A DNA stretch of 64,000 bases from Synaphobranchus kaupii (Eukaryota; Chordata; Actinopteri; Anguilliformes; Synaphobranchidae): positions 57,840,157 to 57,904,156 of the forward strand of contig CM056381.1 in the NCBI GenBank assembly GCA_029718625.1, given 5' to 3'. The notes under the pieces were generated by a model, which saw nothing but the letters and a program-made list of their open reading frames with translations, was not told the origin of the DNA and did not search any database. Of the stretch, positions 12,005-23,814 are shown piece by piece. Position 1 is the stretch's first letter; each line of letters opens with the position of its first letter. A program made the position numbers and the translations under genes.

Positions 12005-12655
12005 GTGCCCATGGCATGGGTAACTTGCACATCTGTGAAAGAACCATTAACACTGAAGGGTACATATGCATTTTGGAGCAACATTTGCCGTGATCTAGAC
12101 AATCGCTTTTTCAGGGACATCCCTGCTTATTTCAGCAAGACAATGCCAAGCCACATTCTGCACGTGTTACAACAGCATGGCTTCGTCGTCAGAGAGTGTG
12201 GGTGCTAGACTGGCCTGCCTGCAGTCCAGACCTGTCTTCCATTGAAAACGTGTGGCGCATTATGAAGCCCAAAATATGACAATGGAGACCCCGGACTGGT
12301 AAGCAGCTGAAGTCTCATATTAAGCAAGAATGGGAAACAATTCTGCTTTCAAAACTACAACAATTAGTGTTGTAGTTCCCAAAAGATTACTGAGTGTTGT
12401 TAAAACGACAGGTGATGTAACACAAAGGTAAACATGCCCCTGTCCAAACTTTTTTGGGAGGTGTTGCAGGCATCACATGTAGAATGAGCTGAATAGAGAA
12501 TGAAATGTAGCATAAAGTTGATTAGTTAAAACATGAAATATCTTGTCTTTGTACTGTTTTCAATTGAATACAAAAAGGACTCGCAAATCATTGCTTTCTG
12601 TTTTTAATTACATTTTATACACTGTCCCAACTTTTTTGGAATTGAGGTTTGTACA
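12005..12655 (+). pseudogene. Tc1/mariner-like element, 5'-truncated
   Basis: Fragments of a DDE transposase read through several frames. The FSKTMPSHILHVLQQHG-like stretch (12130-12185) contains the second catalytic region, and VLDWPACSPDLSSIENVWR (about 12205-12255) carries the block with the last acidic residue. The tail up to 12655 includes two copies of a TGTCCAAACTT/TGTCCCAACTT-TTTTGG motif; the outer one is the right terminal repeat. The left end and N-terminus are missing: it joins the LINE fragment directly at about 12005. Stops and frameshifts make it inactive. Confidence 0.7.
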
Positions 12656-12659
12656 TGCA

Positions 12660-14795
12660 TTGATTTTCTCACTATTTATTGTCTTTAATAAGAATTTACG
12701 GACAAGTGTCACCAACCGAAACAGGCCTGTCAAAACAATACCGTTTGTTTCGGTAGTGACTGTTTAGGTTGTGACAATTTTGGCTCATTTCGGCCACAAA
12801 ACAAGCACATGCTTAGCAACCACTTCTCTGTGCAGATGCACCTTCCTTTTAATCAAATCTACAGTTATGAAATCAACTTTTTTTCTCTAATATGAAAACT
12901 TGGGTGTTTGGGCGTGACCTCTCTAAAAACCACAGACAAATATTCATACTTTGAAGGACAATTATATCAAAACGCTAAAACCTAGCTACTCACCATGTGG
13001 CCTTGATTCATATGAAGGCTGTCTAATTTCCTGGTTAAAAAAGGGGTGTGTGGCTACAAGCAGGTTCACTGCACAGACTCAAACAGTGTATGTTTCGGTT
13101 GTGACGTAAAAACTGGGGACAGCATTTTTTCGATAGAATTATAGCATTTTTTGAATTATAAAATTTATTACAAAATAGATTGCATTATTTTAACTTATAT
13201 TAGATAAACATTCACATGCTTTATTGAATGAGACAAGTCAAATAATTGGCAAAAATATTTTGGGTATTATTTTTTAATGCACCAGTTTAAGGGTTGATAG
13301 TGGGGACAGCCATCTCCCAATAGGAATTTATACTCCCAAGAATATAAGTGTTGATTTTGGATAAATATAACTATTATTACTGCAATTTATATCTTGGATT
13401 ATATTAAAACATAACATGATCTAATGAATTATATACCATTGAAAGATTTTATTGGTCAATTTCTTACTTTTATCAGAGAGGGACAGCAATTTGCATGACT
13501 TTTGTAGAATGGCCCATATACTTGAGTCTCAGAGGGGAGGAAAGGGACCAGCAGAGTGACATACCTGGTTTAATCCCCTGCCAGAACAAAAGTTATGTAA
13601 AATAGCAAAAAAAAAAAAAAAAAGGGTTAATACCTGTGTGACAACAATACAAAGAACAGGACCGACACCTGACCTTTCATTGATCTTGTTATCTGACACT
13701 CATGTAACAGCTATATCGATGCATAACCTTGGATGGTTGATGCAAGGTGCCTTTAATTAATACAGACCTGTTGTTTTTAGCAGGTTGAGGTCAGTGATGA
13801 AACTGAGAATGTTAGATTTCACCTTCCTGTATGCGCCATCCATTGGCAGGAAAAGAATGAGTGCGCTTGAAACTCTGTAAATATTGAGAGCATAACAGAT
13901 GGCAGCCACTTTTCGACACACACATATCGTTGAACCTCTGTGTCTAACTAACATAAACAAGAATCAATGTATGTTATCTACAAAATGTGATATCTCTGTG
14001 TTCCAAGATTCATTCCCACCAGGGAGTATTTTCTCGCCTCTGAGTGTTTTTTCTTCCCACTGGGAAGGTTTTTTTTCATGCTCAGTCTTTCCCAATTTCC
14101 TGTTTTCTTCTGAACCGTCTATGTGACAGTAGCTCCATAAAAAGTACCATACAAATAAAATTTGAAGAATTTAAAACAATAGAATAGAAACAATAAAGAA
14201 ACATGTCTGAATGTCTGTGTGTTCACTCTGCCCTGCCTTCTTTTGAGCTCTGAACATAATGCAGTTTGATATCACACATCTTCTAATCTATCTGAAACAC
14301 AGTTTGCATAATTGAGTAGTCACTTGCAGTAGTCATCATTTGCTCTATAGCTATGTATAATTAAACAGAACATGCATTCTGTTTTTCTGTCTTAAATGCA
14401 TAAATAATGTATGTAAGAAGAGAATCACATCAAATTTAAGCCCATGTAATATATCCTTCAAAATAATGCTTTATGCACAAACTGACAAAGCAGAAATAAT
14501 GATCTAAATACACGACAGCTGGCTTTCTCATAGCATGTCATTGTTTGATGTTTTAATGGAAACAGTAGTTATTGCAGTTTTGTATTATAGTTTTCCTGTG
14601 CTGTACTTTTTCAATTTGGTTTGGTTTCAGTAAGAACTGCACCACATAATGAATTACCAAATATGCATAAAAGGTCAGTTTTTATCATTCTGTCCTTCAA
14701 TTTTCTTACTGACCTCTTGAGTCTCAAAATGATCTAGTCCAGAAATGCAAAACACAGATACAAGACATTACAAGTTTTTTTGATGAAAAATAATA
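12660..14795. other. A+T-rich stretch without recognised genes
   Basis: I see no coding region. It contains a GAAAC/GTTTCGG-rich segment (12710-12800 and 13085-13110, where a TTTCGGTTGTGAC motif recurs), a 16-19 base poly-A run near 13605 and simple A+T-rich sequence. The recurring TTTCGGT(A/T)GTGAC motif may mark an old interspersed repeat of unknown type. Confidence 0.4.
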
Positions 14796-14797
14796 TA

Positions 14798-15911
14798 CAT
14801 TGGCTTCAGAAAGTATTAATTCCCCATTGATTATTTATCATGTGTTGCAAAGTCAACTTAAAACATATGTACATGGAATTTTTTCTACTCCTGTTGTAGT
14901 AATTCTCTATAATGTGCAAAATAAATAAAGGATTTAGATATCTTCAGGATTACATAAAAAATATAACTGAAATATAACATTTACATAAGTATATGTACAT
15001 TCACATCCTTTGCTTTAACATATTTTTAAAGTATCATATTTAATATTTGGTTGCCTATCCTTTGCATGCTGTTACATCCTGAAGTCTGTGACCCATCAAC
15101 ATCAAAAGACTCTCGATATCTTATTTTCAGGTACTGTTACAAGCGATACTATAACCTTTCTGCATGTGAATGGATCTCTATGAGAATTGTGAGACTAGAT
15201 TCAGCTGTACATTACGCTGGTACAGTATGGAACACATGATTGGCTAAATGGCTGTAAGTCATCAAGGGTCTAAGGTATCAAACGAGCCCCAAACTATCAC
15301 TCTGCGGCCAGATATGGAGTAGATATGGATGGATCACTTTAAGGGTTTCTTCTCCTGACTTTTTTCCCCATTGAGTTCTATAGGAAAATGAGTCAAGAGA
15401 AATAACCCTTGGAGTGATCCATCCACATCTACTCCATATCTGGTAACAGAATGATGGTTTGGGGCTTGTTTGATAGCTCAGACCCTTGATGACTTACAGC
15501 CATTTAGCCAGCCATCTGTTCAATACTGTACCAGTGTAATTTACAGCTGAATCTAGTCTCACCCCCCAATTCCCATAGAGATTCATTCAAATGCAGAGAG
15601 GTTTTGGTATCGGTATATTTGGTATTGTAACAGTACCTGGAAATATCAACCGTCTTTTTGATGGGTCACAGACTTCAGGAAGTAACAGCATGCAAAGGAT
15701 ATGTGACCAAATATTAAATATGATACTTTAAAAATGTATTAAATTACTTATGTAAATGTCATATTCCTGTTTTTTTTATTTTTAATATAATCCTGAAGAT
15801 ATCTGAATAGTTTATTTATTTTAAGTAGATGTAAATATGTTTTCATTTGACTTTGCAACACAGCAAAATGAGAAATGATCAATGGGGTATGAATACTTTC
15901 TGAAGCCACTG
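14798..15911. mobile_element. Tc1-type foldback (palindromic) element, 1114 bp
   Basis: Both ends carry the same terminal repeat: CATTGGCTTCAGAAAGTATT at left, and its inverse ending CTTTCTGAAGCCACTG at right. Each is flanked by TA, as expected for Tc1/mariner insertion. The inverted similarity does not stop at the ends. The two halves mirror each other almost throughout, with the centre near 15360 (CCCCATTGAGTTCTATAGG). Matching landmarks are CTTTGCATGCTGTTAC, TGAAGTCTGTGACCCATC, CTAGATTCAGCTGTA and CTCCATATCTGG. There is no transposase frame. It is a non-autonomous foldback element that could form a hairpin of about 550 bp per arm. Confidence 0.85.
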
Positions 15912-16025
15912 TATATGAAAAATATTTTTTAAATATTGCATATGCAATATTGTAGATTGTATATGTGATATTACATTATATTGCACATAACATTGCAACA
16001 TTATTGAAACTATATTTAACATATA

Positions 16026-16707
16026 CAGTGCATCCGGAAAGTCTTCACAGCGCTTCACTTTTTCCACATTTTGTTCTGTTACAGCCTTATTCCAAAATTG
16101 ATTAAATTCATTTTTTCCCTCAAAATTCTACACACAACACCCCATAATGACAATGTGAAAAAAGTTTTTTTGAGATTTTTGCCAATCTATTAAAAATAAA
16201 AAAATAAAATTTCTCATTTACATAAGTATTCATACCCTTTGCTTTAACGTATTTTTAAAGTATCATATTTCATATTTGGTCGCATATCCTTTACATGCTG
16301 TTACTTCCTGAAGTCTGTGACCATCAACATCAAAAAACCGTCGATATCTTATTTTCAGGTACTGTTACAAGCGATACTATAACCTCTCTGCATTTGAATG
16401 GATCTCTATGGAAATTGGGGGGTGAGACTAGATTCAGCTGTAAATTACACTGGTACAGTATGGAACACATAGCTGGCTAAATGGCTGTAAGTTAGCAAGG
16501 GTCTGAGCTATCAAACGAGCCCAAAACCATCACTCTGTTGCCAGATATGGAGTAGATGTGGATGGATCACTGCAAGGGTTATTTCTCCGGACTTTCCTAT
16601 AGAACTCTATGGGGAAAAAAGTCAGGAGAAACAACCCTTAAAGTGATCCATCCACATCTACTCCATATCTGGCAACAGAGTGATGGTTTGGGGCTCGTTT
16701 GATAGCT
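16026..16707. mobile_element. Truncated second copy of the foldback element with a different Tc1 end
   Basis: The left 180 bp (from CAGTGCATCCGGAAAGT) is a widely recognised fish Tc1-type terminal repeat and differs from the end of the 14798 element. From about 16205 it becomes homologous to the foldback element's left arm and centre, and then to the start of its right arm. It stops at about 16707, where a different interspersed repeat (16703-17405) begins. The rest of the right arm and right terminal repeat are missing. It has no coding capacity. Confidence 0.75.
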
Positions 16708-17405
16708 GTATCATTCAGAAATTTGCAACAGAATATTTATTTCAGAATAGTGACATACAGTATATATATAATAACCATAACATACATCGCCTAATGTATT
16801 TAAATACGTTTAAAAAAAACTTACAAAAGCGTGTGTGTATTTACACAACAGCAACGCATTTCAGTGCGACGGGTGGTCGCTGTGGAAATGTCGACTGTAC
16901 GGGACTTTGGCGAAATGTAACAAGATAAACTCTTGAGGGTTAATCAGAAAACAGCTGTAGCTGAGAATACTGGTAAGTACTTGTTTTCCTAAACATATTT
17001 ATACGAGAGATTTTGGAGAAAACTATTTGGTGTCTTCTAAACCGAAAGTGCATCAGATACTGTATATAGTACAGTAAGCAAGGGTAAACGGCGAATGCTC
17101 ATTTGTACAACGTTTTAAAAAAATATTATTGTCTCTATACATGAACATGATTTTCTTAGCATGTATAAATGGTGCATTTTATGCATTTTACAGTCTGTGG
17201 CTGTGGCGAGAGGAGGGTCGTAAGTGCTTTGGGCTATTAATAGCATCCTCCTATTTTATGGCACTGCAGTGTAACTGGAGAAGCTGAGGTTTTCGCAAGC
17301 GGCTACCCTTTTAAAAAATACTGCGTCAAAATTTACGGGGTTTTCTTAAAGCTGTAGTTTATAATTTCAGACAAACATGAATACTGTAATTGAGACGGAT
17401 ACGAG
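16703..17405 (+). repeat. Interspersed repeat, inverted partner of 9700-10395
   Basis: See the partner copy for shared landmarks. Here the repeat is cut off at left by the truncated foldback element. At its right end (GGATACGAG, 17397-17405) it is interrupted by a TTAA element. No conserved ORF is present. Confidence 0.8.
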
Positions 17406-17409
17406 TTAA

Positions 17410-19216
17410 CAAGCAACCCCCACCTAGTCTATACCTACCCATGCGTGACATAGTGGACAATAGCGTCTATGTTTGAGTTCATAAATATATTTATGAACTT
17501 TATATCATATATCAAATTAGAATAACGTCATAGCAACGAGATAAACCCAACAATAGCCTGATCGTATGCCAGAAAAGCCGTGAAAAGCCATGCTCACTCA
17601 AATGCAAAATAAACTGTGAAAGTACTGTCTCATTCTACCATGTATTCTACTCGGAATATATGCTACTAAATATGAAAGAAATATACAATCCTACCATTGG
17701 TTTTACACATTGAGATGTTCCTTTCAAAATTCAGTGATCATTTATTGTCTGGTACAATCGGTTTGAGAAATATACAACACTTTGAAACATCGAAGCGTAA
17801 TACCCCCATGCCCTGTAAGCCTGTCTCATTCATTACAGTTCATTCTGGTTTAATTGTCGGCTTTTTTATCCAATAGAGTACATTATAACCTTAGCAACAG
17901 TATATGCCATGTCTTTTTGGGTGCTTTGAACAATTTACTACAGCCGAGCGTAACAGCAGTTTTCGTTTTAACGGTCTAGTTTTACTCAAGCTCTATAGAA
18001 AACGCATTAGGGAGTAGAGTTTCCCTTTTCAGATATGTATGTATTTTTGCATCTAAAATGCCGTTGGTCTTGCTAGCTACATATGTACGCTCGTGTTTCC
18101 ACTCGAGCACTGTCTTTCCAATATGTTTGATAGCCTTATTGTTGAGTGCATTTCACATATTGTAGTGCAATCGTTAAATGTATTTTTGATGTAGGCTACC
18201 GATGTTCATTGAAGATAGAACATTTGGCAGCATTTTGCAGATGGTGGAATACTATTTTATGTTCATGTTATTGCATATAATATAGGCTACGGCGTATATA
18301 CTTGTCTCTTAGGGCATAACAAATGCTCATTCCAATTTACTGTGCGCTGATATGTGGTAGATTAAGGTAAAAATTTCCTTGGAGTCATTATGAATAGGAA
18401 AATTAATTTTTTTTTAAAAACTACAGAAAAATGCAATCCCAGGACAAAAGTATACATACTGTAGAGTACAGGGACAACTGGTGTTTTATTTAGGTACAAG
18501 AGTGAATGATTAGGCAACATATTTAGGTGTATGTAACACTGTGATATCAATGTTTTTTATCTTAAGCCATCAGAAGGAGCAAATGTACATGCTTTATAAT
18601 GGACAAAACTAATTTTATTCATTTTATGACATGTTTTGCATAGGGGGTTTGGACTCATATATATCTACCCCCCTATACTGATGAAAATATAGTAATTTAG
18701 AAAATATAGAAAATTATGCAAAAGTGAGTTTTATAAGCCAAAACTGTTGATTTGTAGTTAAATATATCATAATTCTTTTTATTTAGAGTTGTGCACAATT
18801 TAGCCATTTGGATAGATTTGGAGACACTAATGGACAACAGGGTACACTGCTATATTTTGCATCATAGACCTTTAGTAGTTCTGCATATCACCCTCAGATT
18901 TTGCAAAACTTGTGGACATGGAGTTTATGATCCAGGAAATATATATATATATTGCCGATTTCACTTATGTAGCTCTCAGCAAACTAAAGAAAAACAATTT
19001 TTAAAATTTCTTTTCCAAAGTTTCTTTGCATTTGTGGCACTTTGTTTTGACTTAAATTATGAAAATAAACAAATCTAAGTTTGTATTGTAAATGGTACAC
19101 CTGTCTTGTTTCATTTAAGCCATTTACCAAGTTTATGTGATGCTCACACCTGGAGTTATAAAGCCTTAAACAGAGCACCCCCTGAATAGGTGAAATTTGC
19201 CATCTTAGCCAAGGGG
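17410..19216 (+). mobile_element. TTAA-flanked non-autonomous element, copy A (1807 bp)
   Basis: The unit starts CAAGCAACCCCCACC after TTAA (17406-17409) and ends GCCAAGGGG before TTAA (19217-19220). A second copy at 28457-31602 has the same two ends, also each at a TTAA, in an unrelated context, so the boundaries are well supported. TTAA target duplication is the mark of piggyBac- and Kolobok-type transposons. The right end read inward (CCCCTTGGC) resembles piggyBac ends, but the left end is not a clear inverted match. No transposase frame is visible. Confidence 0.7.
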
Positions 19217-19394
19217 TTAACAGGACAAGTGGGATCAAAAATAGCAAGAGGCTGGGAGTAATCTACTAACGGCAGAGAAAACGAACTGGCAAAAAGGGAT
19301 GTGAGCAGAGAAACTAGATAGTGAAAAAAACAGGTGAAGGAGCTAAGTGATTAACTAAAATGAGTGCGGAATGTGAGTGAACAAGGGAAATGAG

Positions 19395-19770
19395 GAAAAT
19401 CAGAGGGAGAACACAGCAGTGTTCTGTCTCATTGCTGCAGTGACATTGATATGGTCTTCCTGATCTTTCAGGAAGCAGCAGGTGCTCTGCTGTGCACATA
19501 GTTTACTATCACAATGTTAGAATGGCCAATGTTTGATCCAGGATCACAGCAGTGTTCCGTCTCTGTGCTGGAGGGATATCAATATGATCTTCCTGATCTT
19601 TCAGGAAGCAGCAGGTGCTCTGCTGTACACATAGTTTACTATCACAATGTTAGAATGGCCAATGTTTGATCCAGGATCACAGCAGTGTTCCGTCTCTGTG
19701 CTGGAGGGATATCAATATGATCTTCCTGATCTTTCAGGAAGCAGCCGGTGCTCTGCTGTACACATCGATT
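19395..19770 (+). repeat. 133-bp tandem repeat, about 2.7 copies
   Basis: The GTTTACTATCACAATGTTAG block recurs at 19501 and 19634, a 133-bp period. The unit includes ACAGCAGTGTTCCGTCTC and two copies of the short palindrome-like CTTCCTGATCTTTCAGGAAG motif per repeat pair. The first copy is diverged, and the last ends near GTACACATCG. It is non-coding, although a 99-codon frame happens to be open. Confidence 0.9.
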
Positions 19771-19820
19771 GTTGTTGGACACTTGAACGATCTGCTGTTT
19801 TGGGGGTTGAGCGCTTGGAT

Positions 19821-20080
19821 GATTTGCTGTCTTGTGGGTTTTGGTATATCTTTTGTTTAGTAGGGGAGATGTGTCATGCTCCCTGTTTGATAGGTAGTGC
19901 ACTAGAAGTACATAGAGCAGAGACATTCAGTGCCAAACCAAAATAATGATTTGCTGTCTTGGGGGTTTTGGTATATCTTCTGTTTAGTAGGGGAGATGTG
20001 TCGCGCTCCCTGTTTGATAGGTAGTGCAGTAGAAGTACATAGAGCAGATCCATTCAGTGGCAAACCAAAATAATTATATA
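19821..20080 (+). repeat. 127-bp tandem repeat, two copies
   Basis: GATTTGCTGTCTTG begins at 19821 and again at 19948. Each unit ends with CATTCAGTG(C/G)CAAACCAAAATAAT. A diverged relative lies at 8518-8640. The element class is unknown. Confidence 0.85.
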
Positions 20081-20249
20081 TTAATTCATATATTCAATAC
20101 GTGAGTTGAATGTAGTTCACAGTAAGCTGTGGGTAAATCAGCTATACTATAATTTTATTCTAAATACCGTTCTAAACTATAACATCAAACAGTTAGACAA
20201 GAAAGCACAGGGAACAAGTACTATGACAAAAAGGTCCTAGATTAGTCTA

Positions 20250-20830
20250 TCAGTCAAGGTGGAGTCTGAAGAGGTGTGTCTTCAGGCCACGACAGAACGC
20301 AGGCAGTGTTGGAATAGAACGTAGGGGAATGGGGAGTTTGTTCCACCACTGAGGAGCTAGGGTGGAAAAGCTCCGCAGTCGGGACGAGCGAGAGCCGTTG
20401 ACACGGAGGGGGGAAGTGCGAGTTGCCCTGCTGTAGAAGAGCAAAGTGGTCGAGCAGGAACATAGTGCTGGATTAAGTCCTGCAGGTAGGAGGGGCCTGT
20501 CCTATTGGCTGCAGTGTAGGCCAGGGTCAGAACTTTGAACCTGATCCTGTCCGCAACCGGCAACCAGTGGAGTGACCTCAGCAGGGGAGTGACATGCAAA
20601 AATTTTGGGAGGTTGAATACAAGCCGGGCAGCTGCGTTCTGGATCACTTGAAGAGGCAGAATGGCACAGGCTGGTAGGCTTGCAAACAGGGAGTTGCAGT
20701 AGTCCAGGCGTGAGGTGACCATGGTCTGGACAAGAAGCTGGGTAGAGTAGGTGGTCAGGTACGGTCGAATCCTCCTGATGTTGTACAGGAGGAACTTGCA
20801 GGACCGTGCCGTTGCCCTTATCTCATGAAG
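20250..20830 (-). pseudogene. L2-type LINE, C-terminal RT fragment
   Basis: The minus-strand translation shows the post-RT region of L2/CR1-clade LINEs: SRLDYCNSLFASLP, IQNAAARLVFNLPK, LLRSLHWLPVADRIRFKVL and AYTAANRTGPSYLQDLI. The C-terminal tail (STLAPQWWNKLPIPLRS) follows after a frameshift near 20440. The catalytic RT core lies upstream and is missing, so the copy is 5'-truncated, as is usual for LINE insertions. Confidence 0.85.
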
Positions 20831-21056
20831 CTGTTATGTTGTGGACTACAGAGCATATTCATGAATGCACATTGAGCTCTTCGTTATAACCATACAAATC
20901 AATGTGTGTATGCATTATGTCACCACCTGGGACAGATTTGACCTGAGGTTCACAGTACTGCACACATAAAGCATTCATAATGCTCTATGTAACTGTAATG
21001 TATGTTTTTGCCATGCTAATGAATGCATCATGACTGCTTTATGAAGATAGAGATAA

Positions 21057-21527
21057 TGTAGCCGCACAATCAAAATTAAGCCTTATTTTGCGGCTTCTGC
21101 AGCATGTTAAATTTCTGACTTGTGTTGTTCAAATCCAGTATTTCCACACGTGCCTTTGGTAGCTTAATAAACCAAAACTCCAGTTCCTAGCATCCACATA
21201 GCATCAACAAACTAAGTAAAAGATGAAAACAGAGACAGTTTTATTTTAAGAAAAACCAATACAAACAATAACGTCTCCACATGGAGTCTTTGCCATACTT
21301 ATACTTGTCGGAATTAAGCATTAAAAGGAAAAAACTTCAGAAAAATGAAACGGTCAGAAAACTGTTGCTCCACGTCCTGTTCCATTAAATAACTTGCCCA
21401 TATCTGTTACATACAGTATATACAGTTTCCTGTGGCTTTTCCAATAGCACTACAGACCAAAGGAGCAAAGAACGGATATTACGGAAAGATACATCAATAC
21501 TAAATAATATGATTGTGCATCAAAACA
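21057..21527 (-). repeat. LTR-like repeat, copy 1 (candidate BEL/Pao 3' LTR)
   Basis: About 470 bp with possible TG...CA ends (TGTAGCCGCA ... CATCAAAACA). It matches 42981-44398 once a hAT insertion is removed from that copy. Both copies lie in the same orientation on either side of a minus-strand BEL/Pao body, as LTRs should. I found no matching target duplication and no convincing polypurine tract, so the LTR identity is a hypothesis; it could be an unrelated dispersed repeat. Confidence 0.4.
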
Positions 21528-21566
21528 CTATCAGAGGTTCTAGCACTTAACTCCTTTGCAGACCAG

Positions 21567-21811
21567 TGTGGAAGAAATTTCTGGTATGAAAACTAATCAG
21601 CCAGAATGTGTCTAAATATTATTGGTATAAACAGTAATTACATAATCCTGGTAGGCATTGTGCAGGGTGTAAGGGCAGGGAGATTGAGGGAGTGCCCCTC
21701 ATCTTCCACCCAGGTATTATTACAGATAAATGCATGAGAGGGAATGATGAGGCCTAAAACAATATATGACCACTATATTTGATTATACACAATGTATTGT
21801 ATGTTTGTATG

Positions 21812-21871
<60 letters not shown>

Positions 21872-23753
21872 TGTCACTACAGACCACTGTATGGCCAGAG
21901 TAAAGGCCCTGTTTTGACTTCATGTAAGCATGATATTCTGTGCCGGGCATCGCCTTGACCGGCTCATGACACGCTTACATAAGGATGGTATTCTGTATAG
22001 GGGGGTTTGGGCCAGTTCGCAAAACAAGTCTAAACCAGAACCAACACACACACACACACCAATATACTCACACATAGGCCTCTCACCATCAAGGACACAC
22101 AGGCAGACATACGCTCACCGGAATCAGGGGCCCAGCCACATTTTTAATTGCTATTGGAAGGACCTGAACGAGAGAAGACTCTCTCAGCCTTCCAGAAAGA
22201 TCCGCCTAGCTTATCAAGCTGAAGTGTCAAAAAATATATATATTCACGCAGTTGTGCTCATTAATTTACAAAAGGCCTTCAGTTACCTAGCCTGGGCCCT
22301 TCCTAATCTAGATGGTGTCAAAATGAGATATAGTCACAAGTATGCGCTCATCTTCGTACAAAGGACCATTCAGATGCATTTGTAGGTATTTTTCTGCTTT
22401 AAAATAGAGGGACATGAACACGCACATAGGAAAAATGAACACACACACTTCTTTGGGTCTGGTGCTTCTGGCTGCAGACCTCTCAAAGGCCAGGAGGCCC
22501 AGCTTGGGGTTTTTTGTCTGATATGTTCAAGGACGGAGAGGAAAAGTTTTAAAATGAGTGTATGTGAACATTCAAGGATTATATTAGAGAAAATGTTGGC
22601 TTATATTTATTAACACATTCACATGTACACAGTGGTCTGTGGAAATAAAACTTATAGTTTTTATGTCTCGAGTTTGTCAGATTGAGGGGAGCAATAAGTA
22701 TTAATTTATATTTGTGAGGGCAACAGAGCTATTCAGTGTGTCCTCACAGTAGTCGACGGCCTGATGTTCTTTTCACAAACTGATCACTGATTGCCACCAT
22801 AGGCTGTATGTAAATACAGTAACTACAACCTAACACAAGTACTATATATCATATCTTGTGAACACTGTTAGATCGATATAAACAGGTAAAAGTTTGCATG
22901 ACAAGTAAATTATATCAAATTTATCATCTTTATATCACTTTACTGTTCACATATGCTGTAGTAACACTTCCCTAAACTAACCCCAAAGAACTCATTAAGT
23001 GCTTTCTGGCAGTGAAGGAGAAAACTAATGTTTTGTACGACTTAGAGGAGATAATTGTGTCAAATGACCAGTGCTTTCTAGATTTGCCGTAAGAGTATTG
23101 AAATGACATTGATTAAAGGGGAAATGTGGTGAGCTGTACTGTAAAACTGTGTTGCTAGTAATGGAATTCTGTAAGAATTATCTATTGTACAGTTACACTA
23201 CACATTCCAGAGAGATTTGTTTGTTCCATAACCTGAAACTCAGCTGTTGTTTGTGTCACACAAACTATTGCTAATGCTTACTAATATTGTGTTCCATATT
23301 TTGCATTAGAAAATTAACTACAGTCAATAGTCCCTGCATTACGTGTGTCATATGCATTTAGTTCATTTTTGGTTTCTGAGTGTATTCATTTGTGTTACTT
23401 TATTGTACTTTTATTGTTTTAACCTAGGGGGGACCCCTGGTGTAGGAATTCAGAGAATAGGACCTGCCCCTGCGAGGATGCAAAGTTCCGCCCAAAATAG
23501 GTAGAGATAAGGAAGGATAAAAGGCCTGGTAATTCAAACTGAGGGTGGGGCTTTTTACGATTGCTGAGATTGAATATGTGTGGGTCTGCGCAGACCAGCC
23601 CGGGTTTTTTTTGTATGTCATTATTGAATCATATGCAATAAACTCAATTGCATCAGACTCTTGAAGACTGTTAATTTTTGAAGAAGAATTGAACGGTGTG
23701 GGAGAAACTCCCCAGTCTATCTGGCCCAGACTGGGGTCATATTTTTCTTCGAT
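21567..23753 (+). mobile_element. Solo LTR, 2187 bp, with 5-bp target duplication
   Basis: The element begins TGTGGAAGAAATTTC and ends TTTTTCTTCGAT, and is flanked by ACCAG on both sides (21562-21566 and 23754-23758). Near its right end are a TATA box (GGATAAAAGGCC, about 23515) and a polyadenylation signal (GCAATAAAC, about 23637), in the U3-R-U5 order of a plus-strand retroviral LTR with a very long U3. An inverted copy lies at 59171-62067. A frame at 21930-22385 is partly shared by both copies (the LTRLHKD..LYRGVWASSQNKS region), but I do not recognise a protein. No internal viral genes accompany it. Confidence 0.8.
21813..21867. repeat. (TA)n microsatellite
   Basis: A nearly pure TA dinucleotide run of roughly 50 bases inside the solo LTR. 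At the equivalent place in the inverted LTR copy a Tc1 element has inserted, which fits that family's TA target preference. Confidence 0.9.
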
Positions 23754-23814
23754 ACCAGCCTTTACCGCTGTCTCGTGAGTGATATGTAGAAGGGGAGCTA
23801 CATATTTAGAGAAA

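Noticed and set aside
18791..19078. 95-codon plus-strand frame in TTAA element copy A
   Set aside because: The equivalent region of copy B (about 31200-31460) is broken by stops and indels, so there is no sign of selection for a protein.
22046..22060. CRISPR-like or regulatory CA repeat
   Set aside because: It is a short (CA)n microsatellite in eukaryotic DNA; no repeat-spacer structure exists anywhere in the window.
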